Below, one piece after another: positions 34,201-47,652 of a DNA stretch of 64,000 nucleotides (positions are counted from its first letter, which is position 1; each line of letters begins with the position of its first letter). Origin of the DNA: Nakataea oryzae (lineage: Eukaryota > Ascomycota > Sordariomycetes > Magnaporthales > Magnaporthaceae); NCBI GenBank assembly GCA_003049435.1, contig PYSQ01000011.1, forward strand, positions 58,322 through 122,321, in the 5' to 3' direction. The notes under the pieces were generated by a model. The model had not been told where the DNA came from and made no database searches. It saw nothing but the letters and a program-made list of their open reading frames with translations. The position numbers and the translations under genes were made by a program.

Positions 34201-37200
34201 AAGAGGTGCGTTTGCTGTCTCCAGTCGAGGACATATCTGCTGAGTGCTACCACATGGGCCTATCCGTGCCTATAACGATACATCCTATTAGTGCTCCACG
34301 CGAATCCAACACTGTACAAAACACCCTCTTTTATTCCGTAATTACTGTATTCTTTTCGTCGCATTGCTTGCTGGAAGGTTCTGCGCGGTGGAAAGAAGCT
34401 CGTCCCGTGGTTACATTCGGCTTGAGACGGCATATGAGATCTGGAACCGTTCCAAAGCTACAAAGATGACATGGAGGGTAGCATCAGCATGGTCTTTCGT
34501 GGACCCATCCATTCGGGTCATTCACACGTCAAACCTACGTGCCTAATCGCACCCGTCTTGATTGGAAAGTATGCCACGCGATGCCAGGCTGTTCTTGAAC
34601 AACTGCCGAGACTGCGCCAAGCTGACAGCTGCATTTGTCCCTTCCCCTTGCCCCTGAACTTGCAGTGGCCACATGAGACGTGTGCTGGTCTACATGCGCA
34701 AGGATCGGGCTGTAGCTTATCTATTGAATGTCCTAGAAAGATGCGGGTTTCTGACACCAGGTTGCCGTGAATACCCGGGGAAGGTGATGGCGGCTGCTAA
34801 TGCCATGCAGCTTTTAGATTCTGGCGGTTGGCAGCAGGCCTGATGCCTTGAGCCTCTATCAACCGCCGTGGAAGTGACTAAGTTGACGCTTCTTTGATGC
34901 CCCAAGAGTATCGCCCGAACCAGGTCCAGTGACGTAGAAAGTGACAGCACATTCTTTTCAATATCCAATACTCCGCAGCCATGTGGCTCGGAGAGTTGCT
35001 TCGATCGGGTCGACATGCACTTTCATAGGACGTGTTTCACATGTCACGCCCAAAAAATACAGTTGGTTAAAAGGCAGGCCTGGCATGAGCTCTGCATATG
35101 GGCCGCATGGTCTTGCATACACCCGTGTGCGCTTCAAACTTTGAAGCAGAACTACATGAGCTTAGCCAACTGGAGGTCAAACAGGCTTGATACTAAACGA
35201 ACAAGGACTGGGATGTTCAACCGAAAGAATCATACCTACATTGTAATTAGCTAGCCGTATTCTCAGAATTCGGGAACGGTCTTGTACTTGCAACGGAGAT
35301 ATCTCACGAGGCAATACTTGGGAGAAGGCTTAGCAAGTATGACACATGCGCGAGATGCAAGGTAGCAATACAAGGACTTTGCACAATTACATTCTACAGA
35401 CTAGGCAGGCAGACTATTTCTCCTTTGCGCTTAAGCAAGCCACTTTCAGTTTCTGGATTTCAGTTGCGTCACAGTCTTGCAGAATGAGACATCAACGTCT
35501 TGGCGACCCAAGCAAGTTTACAAATCAATGCTGCTGCCTAGAAAATCCATTTGACGAAAGCCTCTAGATGCTGACATCCTTGAGAACGTATTTGAATACA
35601 TCAGGGGTGATCTTGCAGCCAAACCGAAAATGAGTCACAGGCATCTAGACCACGCATAGAATAGGCTAGAAAAAAAGCCCAATAGCCACCCATGATACCG
35701 GGTTATGGAGGCGTTCATTATGTTGCGTGAATATTTCACCCATTCGATGTACATTAATTCACTGCCTTGGCCACACTTCTGGCCTTCCATGTATAGGTTG
35801 CACCTGGCACGGAGTGCACTTCGGCGAAAGGCCTTCAGGCAACGCCGCAACGGAGGCGTCCTTTGTTTTAACCCAACCCTAGCGACGGCCCAGGCATGAG
35901 CTTGGGACTTCCCCAATAACGCCTGCACATGGCAACCGTAGCCGGGCGTTCTGGAAGGCGAACAAGGGAAGTTTGAGTGGCGCCAACCCCCCAAGAGGCC
36001 AGCCACACTCGCCCCGTCAGCTGGCACTCAAGCGTCCAGCTGGAGTCATATGCCGGGTTCGCCTTCTTTGAGGCTGAAGAACCCGACAGACGGTCCGGTG
36101 TGGAGGGCGCCGGCAGAAGGAGGCTGCCACTCGGAAATCATGACGAGCCTTTGTCGACAAGCGGGATCATAGCCAGCTGACGTTGACGAAACTGGAAGTA
36201 AGCCATGTGTGGCATCAGCTGGCTGGGTAGACAGATGCTAGCTCTCACTCCTCGGAGTGGGCTTCAGCTCGCCTCATCCTGGTTGCCAGCAAAGACGTCG
36301 GCCGCTTCTGCCGGCCCAATCTTTTTTTCTCGGGTGCCTCGTTCCGAGACAACGACAGGGCACTCCGCATCTAGCGTCGGATATCAATCGGGCCTCTGTC
36401 GCATCCTCGACGGGATTTTTGTCCGCGATGATAGGCCCGGGGCCGCGACATCAGCTGCGATCACCAGGGCGACACACGAGGCCAGGGACATGGTTGGCCA
36501 TGAGCGCCCTCTGGTGGTCGGGCTGGCAGCTTGGTCGCCGTTTTCCGAGACCTCGGGCAGAGGGGGATACACATTTGGGCCAACTTTGTGGCCGATGCGA
36601 GGAGAAATATCGAACTGGAGCGATGGCGCGAATGCCGTCCAATAGATGGGCGAGAAAGGCCGTCGGTCGCTACGGGGACCTTGCCGCAATTGGGCCGGCC
36701 AGCCAATGGAAAGCGTGCGCGGAGCTCAGGTTTGGCACAACTGAGCAGGCTTGGGTTTGCCACCTCAGGCACTGCTTGGCTTGCATCCGAGTGCGGCAAT
36801 AGGAATGAAGGGGGCTGTCGGGGCATGAAGACAACCTCGCGGCGCAAGAAGCTTGGGTTGGGGTCCATTTTGCGACAAGTGCGTAGCTCCATGGACGGAT
36901 GCTGCCTACGGCCCAACCGCGTTGGTTGATATTCTATTCCGACATCAAGTGCAGCTGCGCAGGCAGAGCCGCGGCAGGCGGGGGGACCTGCATGCTTGCT
37001 TAGGACCGAGGCCGATGGAGAGTTGAATCAATTCAACAGCATGGTCGTGGCAGACGGCACACCTGAGCCGGCTTTCCCAGGTGGTGGAAGCCGAGCATTG
37101 CTGTATAAAGAGGAGCGCGCCCCTCGTGCATTAGGCTTCGTGGTCGCGCTTGGTTTTGAACGTGGACAGCGAGCTGGGCAGGAAATGGAGGACCAAGAGG

Positions 37201-37617
37201 GGGTCTTTTGGAATTCCAAAAGTGAGGGGAGGTCGATGGCTCGAGTTCGGAGGGGTCCGCCACCCTGGCGGACCATTCCTGCAGGTGAACTTGAGCCTCA
37301 TAAGGCAACCACCCCCACCTTGCTTTGAGCACCACGGCGAACCATGGAGTTTCTTTCTTGCTACACCCACCCCGGGGTCCGACGCACTGTCGCGACTCCA
37401 TACGGCGGAAGATGGTAAAACATAAGTACTCATACTCCCGGCATGCGAACTTGCGAACCACGCACACACCACGAGCTGATAATACTAAATAAATAACCCT
37501 CGCATGTCCATCAGGTTGCAAAGGGCATCAAGCGTAAAATCGAAGAGAAAGGCACCAATCAGCATCTTGACCAATCCCTGTGCTTTTCCAGCAGAAGCCC
37601 CGTTTGTTCCCGAAGAC
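31279..37617. other. 6.3-kb gene-poor stretch
   Basis: No open frame here shows a domain, signal peptide or splice-supported coding pattern. By eye, 34.0-35.7 kb is clearly less GC-rich than the genes and full of stop codons in all frames, which would fit decayed or RIP-mutated sequence. I see no identifiable transposon remnant. Frames at 32773-33387 and 36205-36645 are the longest and look random. The last few hundred bases must hold the promoter of the Est1-like gene. Confidence 0.5.
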
Positions 37618-40216
37618 ATGTCCGAGAAGCCACCGCCAGCAGCAAGCCTTGATTTGAACGACAAGTACGTTAAGCACTTGCGCAATGTTGCGCGAAAACA
37701 AGTTACAGAAGAAAAACAGCAGGATCGGTTAGTGCATTCTCCAGTGCCGCCAATTCGCGCGCGCCTCTCCAGCACCGACGCCTGGCCCCTGTCGTGCCGG
37801 CGTTGCGAAGCCTCGCCCCCCCAATCCCACCACCCACGGCCGCCTGGAGCCTGAGGCCGAACCAAGAATGCTGACCTGCGATCATTGGCTCCAGACCACA
37901 AAAAGACACGGTCGCTTCTCCGAGTAAACGCGCCTCGCCCGACCCAGCCGAGCCGCCCGAGAGAAAACGCATCAAGACGCCAGAACGCACCTCGCCAGCA
38001 GCCCCGGTTAGCGCCACGCCGACGCCCAACTCGCGCCACCAGCGCACAAAAGGCCGGGCCTCGGACCCGGCAGACTTCGAGGCCGTCCCTCGGGAGCGTA
38101 AGAAGCTTTGGCACGATGGCACCCGCGGCCCGACAAAACCGCCGGCGCCTCCGTCCCGCGGAGGCCACCATAACAGCAACCCGCGGGGTACGGCTTCGGG
38201 CCCGGCCCATCGCCGCGGACAGGGCCCAAATAGCTTTGCCGGGGGACCCGAGCCCCCCGGGGACGTGGTCAACGAGTTACAAAAGCAGCCCGAGACACGT
38301 CCCATCAGCCAGGAGCAGCTGATTGCCGAGGTCAAGGGCATCTACAGCGGGTGAGTGGGCCCGACAAGAAGCCTGCGCTTCCCTCTTCCCGTGCGCGCCT
38401 CTTGGCCCATGCTGACCACGGATCTTGGCGTCCGCCCAGTCTTGTAATGGTCGAATCTCGTTGCATCGAGGTCGACACGGCCCAGTCGAGTTTAAACGAT
38501 AGCCAGGATGCGCCCAAGTTGACCGACGATCAATGGCAAGCCCTGATATCTTTGCATAGAGCCTTGTTGCATGAACACCATGGTACGTCCGCCTCGTCCC
38601 CTTGCGCCTGCCCCCGCGTACCTGACCGGTTCTTCCTCTCGGCAGACTTTTTCCTGGCCTCGCAGCATCCCTCTGCCGGGCCTGCTCTCCGGCGGCTTGC
38701 GTCCAAGTACGCCATGCCCGCACGCATGTGGCGGCATGGCATCCACAGCTTTCTCGAGCTGCTCCGGCATCGCCTGCCGAGCTCGTCAGAGTACATGGTT
38801 AGCTTTATTTACCTCGCGTACAGCATGATGGCCCTGCTGTACGAGACGGTGCCTGCGTTCGACAACACCTGGATCGAGTGTCTTGGGGACTTGTCGCGCT
38901 ACCGGTATGTCATGACACGGCACACAGACCGCCCAGGGAGCGTAACTGACAGCCGCATGCTCAGCATGGCCATTGAGGATGACGACGTCCACGACAGGAA
39001 CGTCTGGACCGCCGTCTCCCGCAGCTGGTACTCCAAAGCGAGCGACAAGGCGCCCACGACGGGCAGGCTGCACCACCACCTGGCCATCCTCGCCAGACCG
39101 GACGTCGTCGCCCAGCTGTTCTTCTACCTCAAGAGCTTGACTGTGGCCATCCCCTTTAAGAGCGCCAGGGACAGCATCCTGACCCTCTTCGAGCCCATCA
39201 TGTCTGGCGCCCCGAGCAAGGTTTCCGTTATCGACCAGGCGTTCATCCGGGTTCATGGCGTTTTCTTCACCAACAAGAACGAGCATCTCCTGGAGGCCGC
39301 GCGCGACGAGTTCTTCAAGCATCTCGACGCCGAAATCTCACGTACCAACCGCAGGTGGCTGGAGCTGGGCTATCAGATCGCACTCTCAAACATCGCGGCA
39401 GTCCTTGGACACGGCAACGTCAGCAACGCGCTGATGAAGGCAATCGCAGCATCGCGCCCGGAGGATGCCGCAGCGGACGCGGCGATGGAGGGGGCTGCTG
39501 ACGACGAGATAGAGTGGCCTCTGCGTGTGCAGCAGGCCGTCAAATTCGCCGCAGACACGGACCAGATCGTTATGGCCCGCCTGGGTGACCTGAACATCCT
39601 TTCGTACCTCCACGTGCGGCTCTTCTTCCTCTACACCATGTCCGATATCGACTCCGCCATGAGCCGGCTCGAGTCGAGCGTACCCTGGCACTTGCTCACT
39701 CTGTCGCTGAACTCGTTCATGGCCGACCTCGAGAACCCCGAGGCGTACGAGGCGCCCGAGTTCCCCACGACCCCCACGAAGCCTCTTCCCGAGGACTGGG
39801 CCCTCCGCGGCTTGGTCTGGACCGAGAACGCGTTCCCTGCCAAACACTTCAACAGTGACACGTCCGAGGACGACGAGAGGATGTTCGAAACGCCCTCGCT
39901 CGGGGACCACCGGCGGGAGCGGAGCCTCTGGCTGGCCTGCCGCATCGCCGAGAAGAACAAGTGGATCCAGTACGACCGTCCGGCCCGCCGCTTCAGCCCG
40001 CTCCCCAAGTACGAAAAGGCAAACGTCGAGACGCGCCCGGTGGCTGCCGAGGTCGCCCACGACGAGGAGATGCTCCCTGACGCGGACGCGGCGGGTGTTG
40101 CGGGCGGCGAAGGCGCGTCTTCGGACCGGCAGAGACACGAGCCGGCCACGATGGAAACGACGCCGGTCCCAGTAACCATCATCCAAGCAGACCGGTCCTC
40201 CCCAGTAGACAAGTGA
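37618..40216 (+). CDS. Est1/Ebs1/SMG5-7-type DNA/RNA-binding-domain protein
   Basis: Exons 37618-37727, 37895-38350, 38440-38582, 38646-38904 and 38965-40216 give 739 aa. Introns of 167, 89, 63 and 60 nt all fit frame. The first 150 residues are disordered, with a nuclear-signal-like E-R-K-R-I-K. The conserved part begins with R-P-I-S-Q-E-Q-L-I-A-E-V-K-G-I-Y and includes L-L-H-E-H-H-D-F-F-L-A-S-Q-H-P-S, the M-W-R-H-G-I-H-S-F-L-E-L-L-R block, S-F-I-Y-L-A-Y-S-M-M-A-L-L-Y-E and G-R-L-H-H-H-L-A-I-L-A-R, typical of the Est1 DNA/RNA-binding domain of fungal relatives. The superfamily acts in telomerase recruitment or nonsense-mediated decay; which applies here is unknown. An acceptor-like sequence just upstream (near 37591) leaves room for a missed first exon. 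Confidence 0.85.
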
Positions 40217-41012
40217 ATCAATCCGGAGACAAGGTGCCGAAATTGAATTAGGGGCCCCTTGAATTATGTTGCGCGAATAGGCCTTGGCCTGTCCATCTCG
40301 CCGGGTCAGCCCTGACCCGACCTTTGGGCCATATTCTATTCGGGCTTGTTGACCTCGAGTCGATACTATATGTTCAAAGAACCACGGCCAGCAGCTCTGG
40401 GAATGCGGCTATGGACCGGTGGTGCTTGGGAGCTTGGGTGGGGGAGCAATGGCATGTGCCAATCAGGAGCTCTGGTCAGGAGAGACTATCTACTGTCGGA
40501 GATGGCACGAGACGCGGTCTCGCATGCTTTTCGGGGGCCTGGACGATGGCTTCAGCCCAGATAAGCTTTTCATGGCTTCCTTTTCTTCTCATCTTGCTGT
40601 TTTTCGCAAGTTTGGCGTCAGGATCAGACATTGGTGATGAACTGTTTTCTAGCTGTTATTTTGAGCGTTCCCAATCTTGGTAGGGTCAATTGATAGTATA
40701 ACATGACTCACAATTAGACATAACACATGTGTTTGTTGCTAGTTGGCCATTGCATGGGGTCAAGCACGGCTGCGCGCGCGCGCGGTGATTGATAGATTCA
40801 GGGGTCGATATCAGGGGTAAACATCACAGTTGGGCCAGGACACGTGCCTTGGACCCCAACAAGCAGCCAACATCCTAGCGTCTGTGGTCAGTTTCCTCTG
40901 CACGAGGACAAAGGATCCTTGCCCCGTGAGCCAACGATTATACGATTGACATCTCTGGCCCCCTAGCGCGTGGCTGCAGAGAGCGTCCCCCCCCCCACCC
41001 CCACCTTACGCC

Positions 41013-41036
41013 NNNNNNNNNNNNNNNNNNNNNNNN
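41013..41036. other. Run of 24 Ns (assembly gap)
   Basis: Twenty-four undetermined bases are flanked by a C-rich stretch on the left. True length and content are unknown. Confidence 0.99.
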
Positions 41037-41323
41037 TTGGGAGCGAGGCAAGCGGCGCAGCTGCAATGACGTGATATCAATGGGCGGCGAGCCGCACACA
41101 TTTATTTACTTTATACAAGCGGCGGGGTGAGACGGCGAGCCCAGCCTCGCCCCACCGCCGATGCCGACGGATGCATTTGGCGGAGGATGGCTCCCCCCAC
41201 CCCCCATGTCAGCCCGTGCCGAGGGGCGCATTCGCCGTAGTGCGCCGAGCGAGCAGGAGGAGGAGCCCCAGGCCGCCAGACTGCATTTGGGAGGATCTAC
41301 AGGAGCGCGAGCCCGGCTGGGCG

Positions 41324-41354
<31 letters not shown>
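41324..41354. repeat. A31 homopolymer
   Basis: Thirty-one consecutive A residues lie in otherwise GC-rich DNA. The exact length may be affected by sequencing. It is not preceded by an open frame I would believe. Confidence 0.9.
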
Positions 41355-41355
<1 letters not shown>

Positions 41356-42200
41356 GGGACGCCTAGGCGGCGACGGCGACGCCGCGCGCGCGCTCGGTGG
41401 CGGATGGAAGCAGGAGCAGACGGAGAGGCCGGCCTGTCGGCAGCCGTGGTGTCGGGGCGAAGAGAAAGGAATAAAAAAAATGGCGAAGCTGGAAGGGGCG
41501 AAGCTGCAGGAGGAGATTACGTATGGCTCGCAGCGTCTCCCCAGCTGGCGTCTCTGCTGATCTGGGAAAAAGCGCAAACAAATGATTGGTTCCGCCAAGC
41601 CCCGGCGGACAAAAGGTCAAAAAAGAAAAGACACAAATGCGACGGGGGACGTACGTGTCTGTCCCTCTATCCCTTTAACTGCCTTGGGGCGTCAATGTGC
41701 AGGTCCCCAGCTGTTCATGGTTGTGCTTCAATTTGGCGCGGCTGCACACCATAAAATAGGCACCAGCAAAAAAAAGCATTTTTGCAAAAATGGACCCCGC
41801 AAGCCAGGGACATATGGAGACCCTTTTGCCCTTTCTGCAGACCAAGGTTCTGACATTTTGGATTCGACCGGTCTGGGCTAGTCTAGAAGCCCGGGCAATG
41901 GTCGCCTTGTTTGCTCCCCTGCCTCAGCCAGCCATTGGGCGGCGCGCGGCTGCTGATTGGCGTGGCAGTGCGCGGATCAACATTCACCCCGCCGCCGCGG
42001 CAGCCAGGCTCACTATCCGTTTTCGTGCCTCCGCCCGGGGCTAAAAAAGCAGCCGGGAAGAAGGGACGACTGGGCCGGCCGGGCTGCTGTGCAAGCCTAC
42101 CCCTCCGCCCAGGCCTTCCTTTTCAGGAACCGCCCGAGCTTGCAGAATGCGCAACGAGGGACACACAAAAGCAACCCCATCGGGTGGGATTTTGTGCGGT

Positions 42201-42215
42201 GGGGGGGGGGGGGGG
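42201..42215. repeat. G15 homopolymer
   Basis: Fifteen consecutive G residues. The length is prone to sequencing error. Confidence 0.85.
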
Positions 42216-45077
42216 CAAGACTCAGCACACCAGACCCACATCCGTTGAAGGGAAGAAGCCCGATTCGGGCTGGGAAAATGCACATTCCGCCCCGCCTTGT
42301 CTCACCGGCAGCGTAGAGCCTGAAAAGGGAGGTGCACTCTCTGCCTTGGTTGAAAATGCATCTTTTCTGCCAGGCGAGGGTTGCAATATCATGCATTAAT
42401 GCCACCTTCAGGATGCGTGCATCGCCCAAGCAGGAGCCGGGCGACAGGTGCGTTTATCCCTTGCCTTTCTTTTTCTTTTGTTTCGCTCCTGAAGGAAGCA
42501 AGGCAGCAAGGCAGCAAGGCAGCGATGCGGAAGCCTGAATCGAGGCCTGGTCCACGCTCTCTCGAAATGCCTATTTGAGATAGCGCTCGCTGCGTGTCTG
42601 GCATGGGAGCCATGCCTAGGGCTGGTTGCCTTATTTTAGGCTCCATATGGTCCCCACTGAGGGCTTTACCGCATCACCTGCCAACGCCTTCTGCCTTTTG
42701 CCTTGTGCATGATCCCTGCACTTGACGTCCGTCCAAGCAGCCAAAGACTTGGTGTGTTGACTGTTGACGTAACTGTGCTGTAGGCAGAACGCCAGAGAAG
42801 GGAGGATGTTGGTTCCCTTTTGGCGTGCGTGCTGTGTGCGCCCGGCCTGGAAACGGACGTCTGTTGGACGTTGGTGGGATATGCGCCCGGCCTTTTGCGG
42901 TCGCCTTGCCCCGTTCTAGGGATGAGAGCTCCGCCTATAGGGCTGTCAAAAGGTCCCGGCAGTATGCAGGTGCCCCCAACAGCGAGCGCGGCTGGCAGCA
43001 AGAGCCCCTGTGGCGCCCTCGCACACCTGCCAACCGGGGCAAGGAGCTTGCATGGCGGTTGGTGCAGAGCTTGCACAAGAACCCTGCGTTCCGAGGGGCG
43101 TCAGATTTGGGATTCGCCGAGATTGGTTCCGATATACCAGATGATTTCGTCATCCCTTGTATGCATCCCATTTCCACACTCCCTGTCACCCCCATGGCTT
43201 TGGTCGCCTTGTCTCATCCAACGCCCGTGGCATGTAGGCGATCGTCAGGGAGGCTGGCTTGGACCCAACCTTGACGCAAAATGGACCGCTTTGTTTTAAT
43301 CAAGGAACCTGTCCTTTGAACTTCCGACAAGGCGGCCAGCTGCCTGGGCATTGGCGCGCGCATCCATAGTGGGAAGAGGCTGACAAGACTGCAGGGCGTG
43401 GGCCATGGTTGGCTCCGTTCTGGGCGTAACCTAGCCGACCACCCTCGATGCTCCCTGTGGCTTGGGGGCTGACAGGCTGGGCGTCTATGAATATCCCTTG
43501 ATGTGAGGCAATTAATAGACTGGGCGGGGGTCTGGTATCTTGGTACGGTTGCCTTTTTTTTCTTTCTTTTTCTTTTCTTCCTTTCGCATGTGCATCTTGG
43601 CGATCCCGACTTATTTCGGATGACGATGCCTCCCGGCGGCTGAGTCCTGATCTGCACTTGAGGAAATAAAGGGGCTGGTAGACGCGGGGTAATCAGGGAT
43701 CGAGCGCTTAGGTCGAGAGGCTAGGCTAGTCGGTGGCTGGCTTCCGCATCGCCCGCCCGCGTGGCGCGTTGCTTTGCCGGAAAAACTAAAGAGGCGGTCG
43801 TGAATGTGACAAAAAGGAAGGCGTCCGGCACCGGTCTTGTGTTGGGGAGGCCTTGGATGCAAGCGCCGGACGCCCGAGCCAGCTAGGTCCAAGTCCGGAT
43901 TCCAAGGCCGAGCATTGTTGTAAAGGGCAGGGGCTTTTTCTTTAGTCGATACGCCGGACTGTTGGGGCGCTCGAGGCTGTATGGTGATGGTTGGTGTAGC
44001 GCAGCAACAGCGAGCGTTAGAGGAAGGCGAGCGGGAATGGAGAGGGCCGCTCAGGGATGCGAGCACCACGTTACTTGAAGGGATGCGGCGGGCAACTCGC
44101 CCGTCGCAACAGCGTGCAGCCCGATCCTCGACGACGGGGGACACGAGGGGATTATATGGACTTCGGCACCGAGTCAAGCGGCTAGTGCTAACGAGCTTGG
44201 CCGACGCAGGTGCGCGCCTCACACCTCGAGGCTCTGCTGAACGGCCGGGGGCCCCCTTATAAAGGCGGCCGGTGAGCGCAGAGCCGCAAATCTGCTGCAG
44301 ACATGGGCTAGCCCGAAGCTGCTGCTTGGCCGGTTTTGGTCTCGATATGGTGATTGGAGGGGCTACGCTGTTGGGCCAGCCAATTACGTGTGGTCTGGCA
44401 TTTGGCTCGACAGACTTGCTGTGTTGGCCGCTGCGCCAGCATTCCAGGCCAGGCGAGAGGATGCACCGCGGGCATGCGGCAGACAGCTGGGCGGCATGCG
44501 ATGGAGATGGGCATTGCTACGTGCATAGGACGCCGGCCTTCTCTCGCTTAGGTCGTTCGTTCTTTAGCATGTCTGGCCAGCGCTGCGGACTCGTATGCCG
44601 CGTCGCCAATGTCGATATTCAGTAGAGAGAGGCGACGACGAATCTCGCAAGGGTTTGCCAGGCGCTGATTATCTTATCAGGCGTTGTCAGAAAATGCGCG
44701 ATCGGATCGCGGGGCATCGGCTGACGACAGGTGCGCTGTCGAAACAAAAAAGAAAACCGGGTTCGTCGCTCTTGACCAATCAAGGGCCCGCAAAAGGGCC
44801 CACCTTGGCTGCGTGGAGCGGGTTGCGGGGCCATAACGTGCTCGCCGCGCCTTTCGCAGACATCAAAATCCAACGCCCAGCAGTCCTTAATTTGGCACGC
44901 GGACTCGAGTCGCCCACAGCCACCTGCCGCCGGCCGCTTTGGGAGGCTGGCAGCCCGGCCAGACCTCCCAGGACGGGCCCGCATCGTCGCAGCGCAGTGT
45001 CTTCCAATACACCCCGTCGTTTTCGGCACCGATCGGCCACGCAAACCAGACTGAAATGAGGGGGAGGATGCGCTGCC

Positions 45078-45092
45078 AGCAGCAGCAGCAGC

Positions 45093-45127
<35 letters not shown>
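45078..45127. repeat. (CAG)5 followed by (GA)16 microsatellite
   Basis: Five CAG-type units run directly into a GA dinucleotide repeat of about 33 bases (45095-45127). Confidence 0.9.
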
Positions 45128-45130
<3 letters not shown>

Positions 45131-45165
45131 GGTCTGCTCGGCCTGCATCGAATGCAGCCATTTTG

Positions 45166-45189
45166 CGTGTGCGTGTGTGTGTGTGTGTG
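45166..45189. repeat. (GT)n microsatellite
   Basis: A GT dinucleotide repeat with two GC interruptions lies about 40 bp downstream of the GA repeat. Confidence 0.9.
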
Positions 45190-46808
45190 GCGTCGTGTCA
45201 CCAGGTCCAGAGGGCAACCCACCCTCGGGGCCATTTCAGCCACTAGTCTGCGTCTAGATAGGAATAGGAATAACACAACGGGACCGGCCAAGGGGACCCT
45301 TCAGCAACGGAGAGAGCCTCATCCGCACCCAGACCAGCACGCAGAGACGGCAGGGGTGCGTCCCCGTCTCCCACCGCGCCTGGCTGCTTCGACGGCGCGC
45401 CCACTCGTCCGTGTCCGGAGGAGGATTGGCGGGCGGCCGTGCCAGCAGCGACGAGATCCGGACACCACCACCTCCACCAAAGAGGCCAGCTGCATGCGAG
45501 CCCACCGCCCACTCCCGCCGTCCTTGGCTGCCAGCCCCCGACAGTGCACTGCCGCGGCGCCTTGGTTGATTCCTGTCTCTCGGCTGCAGCGTAGCCGAGA
45601 TGCCGCTGACGAGCGGGCGCCATTGGCCCCTCTCCCCCATTTTGGCGGCATGATGCGCCGGGCTCGCCTCGGGCCTGCTCTGCCCCCAAAGGTCCTTTGC
45701 CCGCCCAAGTGTGCAAGCCGCCTGCAGGCGCCCACCGATGGAGCTTGCTTCTGCTCCGCAGCCTGGAAGCGAGCCACGACGCCGCTCCGGCAGCAGTCTC
45801 CTGTGCCTCCGCCTTCCTACATGCAAGCCCTGCTGCCCATGACACCATTGTGGGCGTTTGAGTGGTGGCCGTGGGTGCAGGCAGTGTCTTGGCGTTGTGC
45901 TTGCGCCGGAGCACCTCACACCATTTTTCTTTCTTATCCTCCCTCCATCCAATATCGACCAAAGCCCTTCCAGATGACCTCAATGGCCATGTACCGTCCT
46001 GCCCGCTCTCTCAAACATCTAAACTGGCCTGGATAGTCATTTTCTCCAGCCCCGTGCCTCTCTTTTTTGTCTTCCGTCGTCCCAATGGCTCCGCTGTCTG
46101 TGCTTGCAGCGACCTGATGTCTACAGCGTGGGCTATGTCCCTGGTACAAGCCGGTACTTGACTGCATGTCCCCTGGCCGCCCTGTTCACCGTTAGACTCG
46201 CACCCCTGGGTTCCAAAGAAGGCGTCCTCACCCCCCTCCCTGTAGGTTGCCTTCTCGTCCTCGTCCCGACTGGATAGACGGCAAGCACTAGCCAGACCAG
46301 ACAAGACCCTCCTTGAACCCACAGCCAAATCCCATTGGATGTGACCGCCTTTCCCTCGCTCCCCGGACCCAGGGCCCACCGGGATTCCCCGACCGTTGTG
46401 TGCGTCCAAGGGCCACCGGTCTCACCTAGGGTTGATGCCCAAGATGATCTTGCTTGAGCCTCACAAGTAGAACGCGTGAGAAAGGGCATTAAAAAGGGGG
46501 GGATAAAGCTCCCGGGGTGAGCGGAAAAGCGTCTGGCTTCTTCTCACCTTTGCCGAAACACCGGGGAACGTGATCGAATGTGCTGTTTGGCGACGGCCAG
46601 AGACCAAGGCCGACACGGAGAAAGCCGCGACCGTGGCTAAAGACAGTAGCCGACCCTCCAGAGACCCGCAGGACAGGCTGCACTGCAGCCCACACAAGCC
46701 GGCGCCCGACACACCAACGCAGCAGCACTAGCACACGCCACCCAACAGCAGTCGAAAAAGAAAAAGTAACCACCCTACCCACTTCACTCTCGGGACGCTT
46801 TGACGGAA

Positions 46809-47652
46809 ATGCAGACAACCGAGAGCCGGGTAGACGAGATGCCTCTGGCGGTGGGCGACTGCCACACCCGCCCGCCGCACACCGACCTCGAGCAGCACAG
46901 CACTGGCTTCCCGACCGGCCACGGAGGGGGCTGCTGCTATTGCCACCCCTGCACCGCGCAACGGACCGACGTCGGACCAGCCAACAGCCGCCTCTCCGCA
47001 GAGGACCGAGCCGGCGAGGCGACACTGTCCATCGACAACTGTCCCGGCGAGGTTTGGGATGGCGACTGGGTGGACGGGGCACGTATCCTTGAGCAAGAGC
47101 CGTCATGCTTCGACCTGGAAGTGCTGGGCAACTATGCCACGTACGACCACGGTATCTGCTCGTACCTGGCCGACCCTCGCAACCATCCCGGAGACGACCT
47201 CGGGAACGGGCAGGACGGGCAGGACGCGAGGGATGCTTGGGCCGCCGACAGACACGCCTACTCGGAGAGGTAAGAGGCGCAGCGGGAGATGTACTACACC
47301 GTCCCCAAACACTCCCCCTCTTCCCCTCCCCCGCCATCCAACCATGGTCTCCACCGCTGACCTGCCGACCCCGGCACCGTGCAACAGGAGCGAGTCGCCT
47401 CCCGGAGAGGGCAGGTCGTCGTCCCGGGCCTCGACCGTGTCGCGCACGGCGTCGCAGAGGAACTTTGGGCTGGGGAAGACGCTCGGGCTGGAGGCGGAGC
47501 AGTGGAGCGGGCATGGCCCGTACGCCCCCGGGCTGCGGCGGCAGCCGCGCCGCCTGCTGGCGGACCGCGTCGCCCTGTGGGGCTCCGTCGTCGCCGCCGC
47601 CGCCGTCCCGACCGCCGACGAGTACGGATATGACAACACCGAGGCGTACTGA
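46809..47652 (+). CDS. Orphan two-exon protein, 241 aa
   Basis: Exons 46809-47269 and 47388-47652 give 241 aa. The 118-nt intron has a GTAAGA donor and a GCTGAC branch region before its AG. The protein is acidic and Asp/Gly-rich in the middle. It has a cysteine cluster C-C-Y-C-H-P-C (42-48), the motif D-A-W-A-A-D-R (142-148) just before the phase-2 intron at residue 154, a Ser/Arg-rich stretch, and an alanine/valine-rich segment after L-A-D-R (211-214). There is no signal peptide. A minus-strand open frame through the same DNA (46489-47922) is probably a shadow. I do not recognise a family. The orphan gene at 57.2 kb has a similar layout. Confidence 0.6.

Larger units (their letters stand above)
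40217..46808. other. 6.6-kb stretch without convincing genes, containing an assembly gap
   Basis: The region contains a CG dinucleotide run near 40772, C-runs before an N gap (41013-41036), a 31-A run, a 15-G run, and GA and GT microsatellites. Open frames such as 41161-41754, 44939-46036 and 45243-45983 are low-complexity or Arg/Pro/Gly-rich readings without motifs. A GC-rich, CpG-rich promoter-like look continues into the 46.8-kb gene. Confidence 0.5.

Noticed and set aside
36205..36645. 146-codon frame on + in the gene-poor stretch
   Set aside because: Overlaps another frame of similar length (36257-36802); no domain or codon pattern like the neighbouring genes.
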